Under the pieces are notes generated by a model. That model was not told the DNA's origin and did not search any database. It saw only the letters and a program-made list of their open reading frames with translations. This document shows, one piece after another, positions 45,601 through 56,631 of a DNA stretch of 64,000 nucleotides; position 1 is the first letter of the stretch, and each line of letters begins with the position of its first letter. Origin of the DNA: Trema orientale (lineage: Eukaryota; Streptophyta; Magnoliopsida; Rosales; Cannabaceae); contig JXTC01000151.1 of NCBI GenBank assembly GCA_002914845.1, positions 69,740 through 133,739 of the forward strand. Reading direction: 5' to 3'. A program made the translations under genes and the position numbers.

Positions 45601-46150
45601 GTAACCCACCTAATTTCCTCTAAAATAAACAATAATAGAAAAAAAAAAATTCAGGACGTTTAGTGTTTTTTTTTTTAATAAAAGCCCATAACTTTTCATT
45701 AATATCCAATATGACCTTCTAATTTATTTTTTCTTTCAAAGTTGACTCTGTCCATACATGGTCAAAATTGGAGTTTACAACTGTAGAAGGAAATATACAT
45801 TTTATCTGATAACATAAGTGTGAAAAAATAAATTGTGTATGCAAATTCGGTTTCGTAGTTCTATATTCTTTAGTAATAAAACAGTTTGGATTTTCTATTT
45901 TACATTTATATATATATATCCATTTAGAAAATTATATTTATATTACTCTATATCTATTTAGAATTTGAAATATAATCTGATCATTAAATTTAGTGATTAA
46001 ATTACTATAACTTACAAATTTAATGAAAATATTCTTAATAGAATCAAATAGAATAATTTTAATAGAACTATATCGAATATTAATCCATAATAGTAAAGAT
46101 AAGAGCTAACATGAAAAGAAAAGAATTTAACCCTTTAAGTGTGGTCATAA
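45601..46150. other. Gene-free AT-rich DNA
   Basis: AT-rich; no coding region or element ends seen before the MITE that hosts the retrotransposon. Confidence 0.4.
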
Positions 46151-46156
46151 CTTGCG

Positions 46157-46184
46157 GCTCGTTTGGCACGCATGATTAGATTGG
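46157..46184. mobile_element. Left remnant of the host MITE disrupted by the retrotransposon
   Basis: 'ggctcgtttggcacgca' is a typical MITE terminus. The matching inverted end, read in reverse complement as 'ggcctatttggtggcccg', lies at about 59,890-59,908, beyond the retrotransposon. The five bases ATTGG next to the LTR (46,180-46,184) are duplicated at 59,429-59,433. The original MITE would have been about 500 bp. Confidence 0.6.
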
Positions 46185-46914
46185 TGTTGGCACGATTCTT
46201 ACCAATTGTCACGTGTCCCTGCTGTCTCGAATTACTGCTGACTCCAAGCTGGATCAGGGGGACGGGGGTCTGCACCTGCAAAGACTCTCCGATGCTTAAG
46301 TTAGATATATGTTTTGTAGAAAGAATCGAGTGATTTTTTTTTGTAAGACTTTTTCTTTGTCTGTTTAAAAGGATACAGGTTGTATTTATATTCCTGGGAT
46401 TGGAATACTGTTGGTTCGCAATCCCAGGATCAATTATCCTTCCTCATTATGACCCGAACCGGAAATCACGGGCCAAAGTTATCGTAATTTCTTCTAATTG
46501 ATATGACCTAAACCCTGTTGTCGCCCCCTGTCTTGAGCTCGGCAGGGAGGAAACTTGACAACCCGCCGTTCTATCAGGACGTCTGGCTCGATGCGCACAT
46601 CTACCCAAGATTGCATTAAATACAATGTCTGGGTATGGAACTATGCGCTGCCACAGTAGTCTTCCGTCGAAAGACCCTTAAGGCTTCCGACCCTCAGTTG
46701 TCGGGGTAAGGGTCTGGTTGGGCCGAACCCATCCAGGGTCTGGGATAGATTCGGCCTTGGCCCACGACAACCTGCAAGAGGCCCAATTACGTCACGTGCA
46801 AACTACGTGACCCCTAAGTGATCTTCCCGTATACGCGTCACATGGCGGATTTCTCACCATCTGTTTTGCCATTTATTTGGCCACGTGGCGTAAGGTCCGA
46901 AAGTGAGCCCCACA
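46185..46914 (-). repeat. 3' LTR of the Tat-type element
   Basis: 730 bp, the same length as its partner at 58,699-59,428. Since gag-pol runs on the minus strand, this left copy is the 3' LTR. Many differences from the partner are C/T or G/A. Confidence 0.93.
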
Positions 46915-46934
46915 GCTGCTCCCATTTCCCTATT
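46915..46934 (-). other. Polypurine tract of the Tat-type element
   Basis: Immediately inside the 3' LTR; on the minus strand it reads 'agggaaatgggagcagc', purine-rich, as needed to prime plus-strand DNA synthesis. Position and composition both fit. Confidence 0.7.
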
Positions 46935-47100
46935 TGATGGGCTCGTGGTCATCAAGTGGGGAAATTACATCTTCGGCCCATCAATGCGAAGGACATACGT
47001 GGCGTGTCGTCATTATTATCCGCCAGTTATCGATACTGGCGCGTGCTCACCTGTCCCACGAATTTCTCAATTCTTTTCGAAATTCAAATGTTCTTGATTC

Positions 47101-47291
47101 CTTTGTATGTTTTACCTCTAAAGAAACCCTTCAGCTCCCTACCTATAAAAGCCACACTTGACTTCAGTTTTCATTTTATCTCTCTGCTTTCTGCTTTCTC
47201 TCTCTCAAAACTTCGGGCATTTCCCAACCTAGGGTTTACGAACTTCCCCTTTTCTTCAGATTTTTCGGTCCTCTAGGCCACATTCAGAGAG
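47101..47291 (+). promoter_or_regulatory. Promoter and leader of the retrotransposon's antisense gene
   Basis: TATA box TATAAAA at 47,144-47,150 in the context 'ccctacctataaaagcc', then a pyrimidine-rich leader (about 47,175-47,285) with 'ctctctgctttctgctttct'. The ATG is at 47,292, about 140 bp from the TATA box. It looks like an ordinary plant promoter placed between the 3' LTR and the antisense gene, so this gene need not depend on an LTR promoter. Confidence 0.6.
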
Positions 47292-50200
47292 ATGGCCCCA
47301 GATCAGAGTCTACAACTTCTCCCCATCATGGATCCCGAGCTCGCCTCACTGAGGAGGCAGCTCTGTTTTCTGGGAGGGGTTACCCTGCAAAGGGTCAAAG
47401 GGCCGACTGATTGGTATCTCCGCTCTGCTGCCCCCGAAGGCTCCATCGTGCTAGGGAGGAAACATCTGGAGTGGCTACGGTTCCCTCTCCCTTCCCTCGT
47501 CCATCAGTTCTTCAGCCTGACGAGGATCCATCCGATGCAGTTAAACGCCAACGGAATCATGATCCTGATGGGACTTTCTGCTCTGTCGGTCCTCCTCAAC
47601 ATCCACATCGACTTGGAGGTGGTCTTCTACGATTATAAGCTCACCATCATCCCCAAGAAGAGCTCCTACCCCACCTTCTACCTCCAGCCGCTCCCAGGGC
47701 GACACATTTTCTTGGGTCTGCCGAAGTCTGACAAGCAGTGAGACTCTCATTCCAGGCTGTACGCGGTCGGAGGGGCGTGGTGCTCCCCCTGGGTGAACGG
47801 GGAATGCTTCCAGATCCCTCCGTTCTTCTCGCACAGTAAGTATTAGGGTGCTTCCCTTTCTTTGGGTCCGCGCACTTTCCATGGTTCCTGACGTTTGATC
47901 TCCTGCAGGCACGGCTGATGAGAACAGGTTCGAGCCGCAGCCGTCGGCGGGGCGGCTACAGGAGTTGGAAGGGATCATCATTTTTGGGTCTGCCGAGGAG
48001 TGCCGTCACATCCAGGCCGTACTGAGCCCTCAGGTGATGAACATGATGCCGAGGGCCGTACTGTACCTCCCCTTCCCCTTAGACTCCTAGATGATCATCA
48101 AGCACCTCCGGAACCGGCTCGGTGCCACAGCCTCGAACCGGTTCTGACGGGACGAGCAGAACCGCGTCACAATGGTTGGGTGTCAGGTCATGGCCTCGAA
48201 TCGGGTGACAGGGCCTACCGACCTGGTGGCACCGACCAGGTCCGAGCTTGAGGAGGCGCTGGTGTTCATGGCGGGGGAGTGCGACAGGCTCCGCGGCGCC
48301 GAAGTTGCTGTCCCCAAGAAGGTTAAGGGTAAGTTTATTTTCTTGTTGCGAGACCTTATTTGTTAAGTCGGAGTCACTTTCTTAACCGCATAACTTGCTT
48401 CTGTTCGCAGGTCCAGGCGCTGGACCCTCGGCAGACCCATCTCCGGTCAAGGGGGGAGTCGTCGTCCACCGATCCAGACCCAAGGTCAATGCTGGTCGGC
48501 GTTTGGTGGTGTCCTCCGATGATGAGTCCGGAGGTCAAGGATTTGTCACCCCAAGAGCAGTTCCAGGCGATGAGTTGGAGGATCTGTTCGTGTCTAGGGA
48601 TGACGCCTCTGTGGCGCCTCTTTCAGGGACGGGTGGACCCGCGGCTCAGGAGACGCCAGCCATACGAATAAAGTATAGCGGCGGGTCGTCTTCAGGTCAG
48701 CCTGGGGAGCTTGCTGCCTCAGTCCCTCCACCCGCCGGCTCTGAGTAAAGGGCTAGCACGGGGTCTGGTTCTGCTCGCTCCCGTGCGGAGATCGCGGACC
48801 TGAGCGGGGGGCCCCCAGGCTCAAGTCCCGCCTGTCTTCCCCTCCGTCGGTTCCTCTGAAACGGGGTCGCGAAACTGACCCGTCCGAAGGGGAGGAGGGT
48901 CCGCTAGCGAAGAAGGGCAAAACCGCTCTGCCTCCGAACAGTGATGACGACGACGGGGCTACCCTGACCGTCCTGAGGAGGAGGAGGTCTGTGCGCAGCG
49001 GACCTTCAGAGCGCTTTGGTCAAGAAAAGATCGAAAAATCACAAGCTGGAGGGTCTGCTCGCAGGTGACCGGCGGGGTCGCCGAGGTGGCAACAGTTGCG
49101 GATGCTTCGGCCACAAGGGGTGTGTCTACTCCGGTTGCTGCTGGCGATGCCGCCCCTACGCCGTCTCTTGCTGCCCCCATCCCCCCCACTTCGGGAGCGT
49201 CGAGGGATGCTGCTGAAGTGCCTTTGGTAGAAAAGGGAGTCCTCGTAATTGGCAGGGTGGAAACGCGTTCCACAGACGCGAAGGATGCCCGGGGAGAAAG
49301 TTCAGCCGTTGAGTTCGAGCTGGAGGCGCTCTCCTTTGGGAATGTGGGTGCTGTGGCTAGCCGCAGTATTGCACAGGTCTGGGCTGTCTGACCCCTATTT
49401 TCGCAGCCGTGGTATGTTTGATGACCGCTGACTTCCCATTTTTATGTTCTGCAGCTAGCCGCTGTCTAGTCTTTCTACTCCTCTCATGAAGCAGAGCTGA
49501 TGAGGCAGTTGGGCACAAAAGCAGCGGCGGCAGAGCAGAGCGAGGTCGCCCTTAATACACTTAGGGCTGACTTCGACTTGTTCAGGAGCTTGGAGGAGGC
49601 CCGGGTCAGTACCGCCGTAGCTCATGCCTTGAGCACCAAGAGAGCCGGTCGCGAAGAGCTGGCCGACAAATTGGCTGAGGCGGAGGAGAGGCTCAAATCT
49701 CTTGAAGCAGAGATCCCGAGTCTCCGTGCTCAGGCTGAGCTCACGAGTCTGGCCCAGGCCGAGGCCAAGCTTAAGGAGCAGAAGTGGCTGAGTGCCGTAG
49801 CTGAGATGGGGCTTGCTGTCGTAGCACGAGACAGCGCCATCGATGACGCTAAGGAGGCGAGGAAGGCAGAGGCGACAGCGAAGCTGGAAGCCCACTCTCT
49901 ACGGCGCAGGCTCGATCGATCTAACGAGGTAATTAGCTGCATGCATTTGGAGCATCATGAGTTACTGAAAGTCCGTGTTGAGCTGACCCGTTTGCGCCGC
50001 GAAGAGCTAGCTGGTATAACAACCTTTTGGCTGATTTGTCGCAGCGTCAGGCGGAGCTTAGGTTGGCGGCGCTGAAGGACAGGCTGGCGGACGTCGACAA
50101 GCTGAAGACGAGGTACCAGAGGCAGGTGGACGTCCTTTCTGCCGAGAGTTACAGGTCTGGCTGGGAGAACCGAGAATTTGAGGGCCACCCAGAAGTGGTG

Positions 50201-51118
50201 ACGCCAGACCAATTCGACGAGCAGAAAGGGGTCGAGAGGGACCATTACTCTGTCAAGTATTACATGCAGCAGCTGGGGGATGAAATCAACATCGTATGCC
50301 CCGCTGATGTGTTGAAGATGCTCGACGAAGAGAAAGGTGGGTCCTCCACGTCTGCCTCCATCGGCAAAGAGCTGGTGCCTGTCGCGAGCCTGGCTGAGCT
50401 GACCACAGACCGTCCTGAGGCTCCAGCTGGCCTCGGTACGTCGTCGGGGGGAGAGCCAGGCACCGTTATCCTCTCCAGCGACGAGTCCGAGCCTGAGATG
50501 CCGCATCGCGCCGAAGCCGGTCCAAGTGCCGAAGCTGGCGTTCCTCCCTCTGGCGGAGGTAAATAAGGGCTCTTGCTCCTTTGTACATATGTAAAAGTAG
50601 GAACTGTATAGTGCACAGTCGGCGTTCTTTGTAAGCATCCATTTTAGTAATGAAAACGATATATTCTTCTTATATTTACTCTTTTTTTTGTTTTCTATTG
50701 CCTGTATTTATGGTCAGGGTTGGGTATCATATACGATGTCATTCCCCTGTCGGCAGTTCGGCCGACTTCCGGTTCTGGCCCAATCGTATATGATTTGGAG
50801 TTGTTAGTAAACCCTCTTCGTACTATGATTGATAAGATTAACTCCAGAAATCGGGATGTGAGCTCCGGCTCTTTCAGCGCCGAAGATGTGTAATCGCTGT
50901 TATGACTTGTCTTAACAGGATTTGATCCGCGCGTGTGGCTGGACTTCTCCGACCCCAAGTGGAATCGTGCTAGGAGTCAACTACAAGGATTGGTTGATTC
51001 CTGCTTAGATCCATCGTTGCAGAGGAGGAGACCCGGGCTCGGCTCGTACCGGGAGCAGACAGTGCACTATCACGCCGACGTGTCTCTGCACCTTCGCCCG
51101 AAGCCTGCCAATAAATAA
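47292..51118 (+). pseudogene. Antisense ORF gene of the Tat element (putative gypsy-type transposon protein, coiled coil)
   Basis: A multi-exon gene opposite to gag-pol. Exon 1 (47,292-47,835) encodes MAPDQSLQLLPIMDPE, RRQLCFLGGVTLQRVKG, LEWLRFPLPSLVHQFF and NGIMILMGLSALSVLLNIHIDL, resembling the plant 'putative gypsy type transposon' domain (Pfam Transposase_28 family). Introns with GT-AG ends: 47,836-47,908 and 48,329-48,410; further ones are likely near 49,377-49,454 and 50,560-50,920. A Ser/Gly/Pro-rich linker follows, then a coiled coil (49,500-50,020; QAEATAKLEAH-type heptads), an acidic tail ending SGGGK (50,566) and a possible last exon (50,921-51,118; FDPRVWLDFSDPKWNRA). Broken by in-frame stops (47,739; about 48,088; about 48,145) and a shift near 50,017. 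Function is unknown; such ORFs are characteristic of some Tat elements. Confidence 0.75.
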
Positions 51119-51222
51119 GGATTAGTTTTGTATTCTGTAATATAAATATTAATAACAGAATTTGATTTTGATTTTCCAAATTGTGTTAATAAGATCATGC
51201 ACAATTGTTATCTATCCTGTGT
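51119..51222. other. 3' end of antisense gene and spacer
   Basis: Contains 'gtaatataaatattaataa', a plausible polyadenylation region for the + strand gene. Then come the tandem repeats. Confidence 0.35.
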
Positions 51223-51455
51223 TACTGACACGGGTCTGCTTCCAGCGAGCAGACCCAGTGGGGTCTTCCTCCAATGGATAGACCCTGGCCGTGTCGTTCA
51301 TCGAATACTGACACGGGTCTACTTCCAACGGGCAGACCCAGTGGGGTCTTCCTCTATTGGGTAGACCCTGGCCGTGTCGTTCCTCGAATACTGACACGGG
51401 TCTGCTTCCAACGGGCAGACCCAGTAGGGTCTTCTTCCATTGGGTAGACCCTGAG
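51223..51455. repeat. Tandem repeat, 83-bp unit, about 2.8 copies
   Basis: Units start 'tactgacacgggtct' at 51,223, 51,306 and 51,389. Each contains the inverted words 'gggtctgcttcc' and 'gcagaccca', so each unit can fold on itself. It lies between the antisense gene and the integrase end, where Tat-type elements often carry tandem repeats. Confidence 0.85.
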
Positions 51456-51463
51456 AGCTACCG

Positions 51464-51795
51464 ACAATTCTATTACACAGCTTATCTTCCTTCGTACGTT
51501 TCCTCGGGTCATCGGTCAGTATTTCTATTGCACGACGTGATACCTACAGTACAATATTTAGGTGAGGTCTGCTGGCAAGAATTCTATTGCTCAGCTTGTT
51601 CCTCTTCGTACGTTTTTTCAGGTCATCGGCAAGCATTTCATTGCACGATGTGATACCTATAGTACGATATTTAGGTGAGGTCTGCTGGCAAGAATTTTAT
51701 TGCTCAGCTTGTCCCTCTTCATACGTTTTCTCGGGTCGTCGGCAAGCGTTTTATTGCACGACGTGATACCCATAGTACGATATTTTAGGTGAACG
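51464..51795. repeat. Tandem repeat, ~113-bp unit, three copies
   Basis: Units carry 'attctattgctcagcttg', 'cttcgtacgtttt', 'gtcatcggcaagc' and 'tgcacgacgtgatacc'. Starts are at 51,467, 51,581 and 51,694. It is distinct in sequence from the neighbouring 83-bp array. Confidence 0.85.
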
Positions 51796-51924
51796 AAACG
51801 GGAAGGGTCTGGTTATCTTTGCCCAGACCCTTGCGAGTAACAAATTAGTTAGCAAACCCACATAGCAGATAGCTTGACCTATCTCAAAGTGAGTCTATCC
51901 ATTATAAAAGTGTTTATACAAGGC

Positions 51925-53060
51925 TTATACATAATATTTCTTTAAGTGCTGGGCATTCCATGTGTTGGATAGGATCTTTCCCGTCTTGAGTTCTTTCAGG
52001 ACGTATGCGCTACTGTTCAACACCTTGATTACCTCGTAGGGCCCGACCCAGTTAGGATCTAACTTCGAGAAATTTTCGGTTTTGACTTTTAAGACCCAAT
52101 CCCCGGTGTTAAACCTACGAGCGTTGACTTTCTTCGCGTAATAAGACTTGGCTCGCTGATGGTAGGAGGCTAGGTGAATTAGAGCCATATTTCTCGTCTC
52201 GTCAAGGAGGTCTGTGTTATGGCCGAGCTGCTGTTCGTTTAGCGGGGCGTTTTCCACCACTTCTGAGCGAAGGGTCGGGAGGCCAATTTCAGTCGGGATT
52301 ACGGCCTCTGACCCGTAGACCATGGCGAAGGGGGTCCTCCCTGTTGACCTATGTTCTGTGGTTCGGTGGGCCCATACGATGGCCGGCAGCTCTTCTAACC
52401 ACTTTCCTTTAGCTTCCTGTAGGTTCTTCTTGATGTTGCCAAAGATAGCTTTATTCGTCGCCGCTGCTTGGCCGTTCCCCTGGGGGTAGCTCACGGATGA
52501 GAAGCTGTGTCTTATGCCACACAGGTCGCATAGTTCCTTGAGCTTGGCATTTTAGAACTGTGTGCCGCGATCGGCATGTAGCTCTCTCGGAATCCCATAT
52601 TGGCAGATGATATTCTTCCAGATAAAGTTAATAGTGTCTGCTTTATTGACCGTTGCGTAGGCCTCGGCTTCCACCTATTTTGTTAAATAGTCGATAGCCA
52701 GAAGGACGTACCTTTTTCCACCGGGGCTTCTCGGGAGTTCTCCAACGATATCCAGACCCTATTTTGCAAAGGGATGGAGCTCTTCCGTGGGTTGGTGTTT
52801 CAGGGGGGTGAACCTTTGGCACTTGTCGCATTTCTTGACGAACTGGGTTACCTCGGTCATCATGTAGGGCCAGAAGTATCCGGCTATCAGGGCCTTATGG
52901 GCGAGGCTCCGTCCTCCAGAGTGGTTGCCACAGACCTCTTCGTGAATTTTCTCCATCAGTTTTTGCGCTTCTACGGGACCAACGCACCTTAACATTGGTC
53001 CCATCGTTGATCTCCTGTACAGTTGGCTTCCGACCATTGAGTAATGGGTAGCTTTTAATC
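51925..53060 (-). pseudogene. Integrase of the Tat-type element, inactive
   Basis: In element order: zinc-binding N domain (NHSGGRSLAHK...CDKC, around 52,935-52,820), catalytic core (GLDIVGELP, about 52,755; HADRGTQF, about 52,560) and C-terminal domain (FNTGDWVLK, WVGPYEVIKV) ending at 51,925. The region stays in one frame but has stops at 52,759-52,761, 52,675-52,677 and 52,552-52,554. The first two stand where the family has Trp and the third where it has Gln, each one transition away. The third catalytic residue is also lost: GQAAATNK is seen where the family has Glu at the second Ala. So the enzyme is dead twice over. Confidence 0.9.
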
Positions 53061-53076
53061 TGACTGACCTCGCTTC

Positions 53077-53620
53077 TTAGGGATCCGACGGTAGCCATCC
53101 TGACACCAGGTACTGGGTGATAGGCCCCAACCAGCACTCACCTTCAGAGTCAGTAGTAAACACATGGCGCGCGGGGTTCTCTGGGGGGTCGGTCGCGTAC
53201 TCGTTCTCCAAGAGAATCTCCGTGTATTCGGTTGTCCCCCCTGACGAGGCACTTTTGGCCAGCTCGTCAGCTTTCTGGTTCATCTCCCTGGGTATCTGCT
53301 CAATATCGAATTTGCTAAAGCGGGCTTTTGCCCCCATTACCTTGGAGTAGTACTTATGTAACCTCGGCTCTTTCACTTCGAAGTCTCCTCTGATCTGGCC
53401 CACGATCACCTGCGAGTCAGACTCTACTGAGATGCTTTCCACTCCGAAGTGCAGGGCCAGCTCGAGACCTTGCAGGAGCGCTTCGTACTCTGCCTCGTTG
53501 TTCGTGGCCTGAAAGTCAAGTCTCAAAGCCTTTTCTATCTCGAGGCCCGCTGGGGTCTGCAAGACTATCCCGATGCTAGACCCCGATTCGTTTGTGGATC
53601 CGTCGGTGTATAGGGACAAG
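53077..53620 (-). pseudogene. aRNH (second RNase H) domain of the Tat-type element
   Basis: Reads SLYTDGSTNESGSSIGIVLQ (Asp), NNEAEYEALLQGLELAL (Glu), VESDSQVIVGQI (Asp) and REMNQKADELAKSAS (Asp), the four acidic motifs of the RNase H fold in the RVT_3-like form. Presence after the normal polymerase-linked RNase H marks the Tat lineage. This domain is intact in itself but is joined upstream, in frame, to a LINE reverse-transcriptase fragment instead of its own connection. Confidence 0.85.
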
Positions 53621-54098
53621 CAATTATAACATTCTGAAGCTCCAACAATACAGTCTCTAATGTTTCTTCCCGGAACAAAACCAAATTGATTCGGAGAGAT
53701 AATTTTAGCGCATATAAGACCCAGACGGTCAGCTAGAATCTTGGTGATCACTTTATAGATAAAATTTCCTAAAACTATTGGCCGATATTGGTCAATAGAA
53801 AGGGCATTATCAACTTTGGGGATCAACACTAGGAAATTCGAATTAAGCCCAGGTGTAAGTTCTCCAGTTCTGAAAAATTGTTGTACCGCCAAAACAACAT
53901 TCTCCCCCACAATGTCCCAGCAATGACGAAAGAATTTCCCAGAGTAACCATCCGGTCCAGGAGAACTAGTAGCATCCATAAGAGAAATTGTCGCTCTAAT
54001 TTCCTCAGCAGAAGGAATGCGATGGAGATCCAGATTTTCAGAAGGTGAAACCAGGTTCGGAATAACCCCTTTTACCACCGAGTAGTCAATAACTCCAT
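53620..54098 (-). mobile_element. LINE reverse-transcriptase fragment inserted in the Gypsy pol
   Basis: About 479 bp encoding typical plant LINE (non-LTR) reverse-transcriptase motifs: IPSAEEIRATISLMDATSSPGPDGYSGKFF, LVLIPKV, YRPIVLGNFIYKVITKILADRL and SPNQFGFVPGRNIRDCI. It lies between Gypsy RNase H (ending near PQIPLA...) and aRNH (SLYTDGS). It is same-sense, truncated at both ends, without a poly-A tail or an evident duplication, and in frame with aRNH, making a 389-codon ORF (53,077-54,246). A partial second copy (54,612-54,841) belongs to the artefactual duplication. Confidence 0.85.
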
Positions 54099-54610
54099 GA
54101 GGAGGTTCAGGGCCAGAGGTATCTGCGGTTGGTCGTGCGGTTCGCCGAAAGACTGAATTTCTACCAAGAAGTCTGCCACGACCTGCCCTTTCTTTACCAC
54201 TCGAGGCTGGTACTTGATATCGTAGATCCCCAGCTCGATGGCCCATTTGGTTAACTGCCCTGACAGGTCGAGCTTGGCTAAAATCTGTCGAATAGGGAAA
54301 TCCGTGTACACTGTGACCGAGTGTGCTTCGACATATTACCTTAGCCTCTTTTTGGCATTGACCAGGGTGAGGACCAACTTCTCTGCCATGCTGTATCGTG
54401 TTTCTGCGTCAAACAACATGTGGCTTGTATAGAACACTGGCTTTTGCTTGCCTCCTTCCTCTATGAATAGCACGGCGCTGATTGCCACTTCAGATACGGC
54501 CAAATATGCATACAGACGCTGTCCTTCCGCTGGAGAGGCTAGGATCGGCGGGTGACTCAGGTACTGTTTGAACTCTGTCAGCGCCTTGTCCTGCTCTTCC
54601 CCCCAGGTGA
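53869..54610. repeat. 742-bp segment repeated exactly at 54,612-55,353
   Basis: Offset is exactly 743 bp, with a single undetermined base (54,611) between the copies. The left copy ends at the N and the right copy starts just after it. That is the signature of two overlapping contigs joined without merging, not of a biological tandem duplication. Translations of both copies (for example MYTDFPIRQILAK...) are identical. Confidence 0.9.
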
Positions 54611-54611
54611 N

Positions 54612-55627
54612 TCTGAAAAATTGTTGTACCGCCAAAACAACATTCTCCCCCACAATGTCCCAGCAATGACGAAAGAATTTCCCAGAGTAACCATCCGGTC
54701 CAGGAGAACTAGTAGCATCCATAAGAGAAATTGTCGCTCTAATTTCCTCAGCAGAAGGAATGCGATGGAGATCCAGATTTTCAGAAGGTGAAACCAGGTT
54801 CGGAATAACCCCTTTTACCACCGAGTAGTCAATAACTCCATGAGGAGGTTCAGGGCCAGAGGTATCTGCGGTTGGTCGTGCGGTTCGCCGAAAGACTGAA
54901 TTTCTACCAAGAAGTCTGCCACGACCTGCCCTTTCTTTACCACTCGAGGCTGGTACTTGATATCGTAGATCCCCAGCTCGATGGCCCATTTGGTTAACTG
55001 CCCTGACAGGTCGAGCTTGGCTAAAATCTGTCGAATAGGGAAATCCGTGTACACTGTGACCGAGTGTGCTTCGACATATTACCTTAGCCTCTTTTTGGCA
55101 TTGACCAGGGTGAGGACCAACTTCTCTGCCATGCTGTATCGTGTTTCTGCGTCAAACAACATGTGGCTTGTATAGAACACTGGCTTTTGCTTGCCTCCTT
55201 CCTCTATGAATAGCACGGCGCTGATTGCCACTTCAGATACGGCCAAATATGCATACAGACGCTGTCCTTCCGCTGGAGAGGCTAGGATCGGCGGGTGACT
55301 CAGGTACTGTTTGAACTCTGTCAGCGCCTTGTCCTGCTCTTCCCCCCAGGTGATTGGGGAGCTTTTCCTTATGCACTGGAAAAAGGGCTTACATCGGTCG
55401 GACATTTTGGAGACAAACCGACTGAGCGCAGCTATCTTTCCGGTTAGGCACTGGACATCCCTTACGGTTGAGAGCCTTTGTATTTCTGCGATTGAAGACA
55501 ACTGGGTCGGATTGGCCTCAATTCCCCTTCTGCTCACGATGTGCCCTAGGAATTGGCCCGAGGACACGCCGAAAGCGCACTTCTTGGGGTTCAGACGCAT
55601 TTTGTAGTGTCTCAAATTCGGAAACAT
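54612..55627 (-). pseudogene. Reverse transcriptase C-terminal part and RNase H of the Tat-type element
   Basis: From 55,627 leftwards: RLNPKKCAFGVSSGQFLGHIVS (thumb), the connection, then RNase H-like YAYLAVSEVAISAVLF, VFYTSHMLFDAETRYSMAEKLVL and WAIELGIYDIKYQPR. A one-base deletion near 55,616 puts it out of frame with the polymerase part. A TAA at 55,079-55,081 (copied at 54,336-54,338) stands where the family has Gln. Confidence 0.85.
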
Positions 55628-56631
55628 TCGTCCAGATGCTCCAGGTGGTCCGAGGCCTCTTTGCTTTTTACGACCATGTCATCGATGTATACCTCTATCG
55701 TCCTCCCTAACAATTCGGTGAACATCTTGTTCATGAGCCTCTGGTAGGTCGCCCCTGCATTTTTTAGACCAAAAGGCATGCGCTTGTAACAGTACAGGCC
55801 TCGTTCCGTGATGAACGCTGTATGGATTTGGTCTTCCTCGTACAGGGGAATCTGGTTGTATCCAGAGTATGCATCCAGGAAACTTATCCTTTCGAAACCC
55901 GCTGTCGCGTCAACCATCTGATCAATCTTCGGTAGAGGGAAACTGTCCTTGGATAAGGCCTTATTCAGGTTAGTGAAATCTATATAGGTCCGATCGTCCC
56001 CGTTCTTCATTTTCACCACGATTGGGTTGGAAACCCAACGAGGGTATATGCAGTCCATGATCAAGTCGTTCTCCAACAGCTTCTCGACCTCCTTGTTGAT
56101 GGCCCTATTTTTCTCTGGCGCCAACCTTCTGGGTTTTTGCCTGACGGGAGGGAAGTTTGGGTCTATATTTAAGTGGTGGCAGGCGTGCATGAGGTCTATT
56201 CCGGGCATGTCGTCATGGGACCACGCGAAGACGTCATTGTTCTGTTTAAGCACTTCTACTAGCTTCTCCTTTTCTGGCTCGGACAAAAGGGCCCCAATTA
56301 GGACGACCCTCTCTGGCTCTGATTTTTCCAGAGGGACCGCTGCCAGCTCCTCAATCGTGGTGTCTGGTTCATCAGACTCCTCTTCGATCTTCCTCAAGTA
56401 TGCCGGCAGGTGGTCCTTTGATTGCTACCTGTCTTCCGCTGAGGCGTACACGCCTCCGTCGGCGCCCTTTAAGGCAATCGAGAAGCATCTCCTCGCAGAG
56501 GTCTGATCTTCCCTGATGTCTATCGTGTAAGTACCGTCCTTTGATTAGCACCTTAGGACCTGATAGAGGGTGGATGCAACACCATGCATGGCGTAGATCC
56601 ATCCCCTCCCCATGATGGCATTGAATGAGGA
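55612..56631 (-). pseudogene. Reverse transcriptase of the Tat-type element
   Basis: Fingers and palm: ADYIYPRW-like IMDCIYPRWVSNPIVVKMKNGDDRTYIDFTNLNKA, FPLPKIDQMVDATAGFERISFLDAYSGYNQI, RMPFGLKNAGATYQRLMNKMF and the catalytic YIDDMVVKSK. The upstream linker to protease contains stops at 56,545-56,547 and 56,425-56,427. The palm itself (56,397-55,612) is an uninterrupted 261-codon stretch. Confidence 0.9.

Noticed and set aside
47541..47981. 146-codon minus-strand ORF near the 3' LTR
   Set aside because: Opposite the antisense gene's first exons, which show the conserved N-domain and splice sites on the + strand.
49955..50638. 227-codon minus-strand ORF
   Set aside because: Shadow of the coiled-coil and acidic-tail exons of the + strand gene.
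54612..55353. Biological tandem duplication inside pol
   Set aside because: Exact identity and boundaries at a single N point to an unmerged contig overlap.
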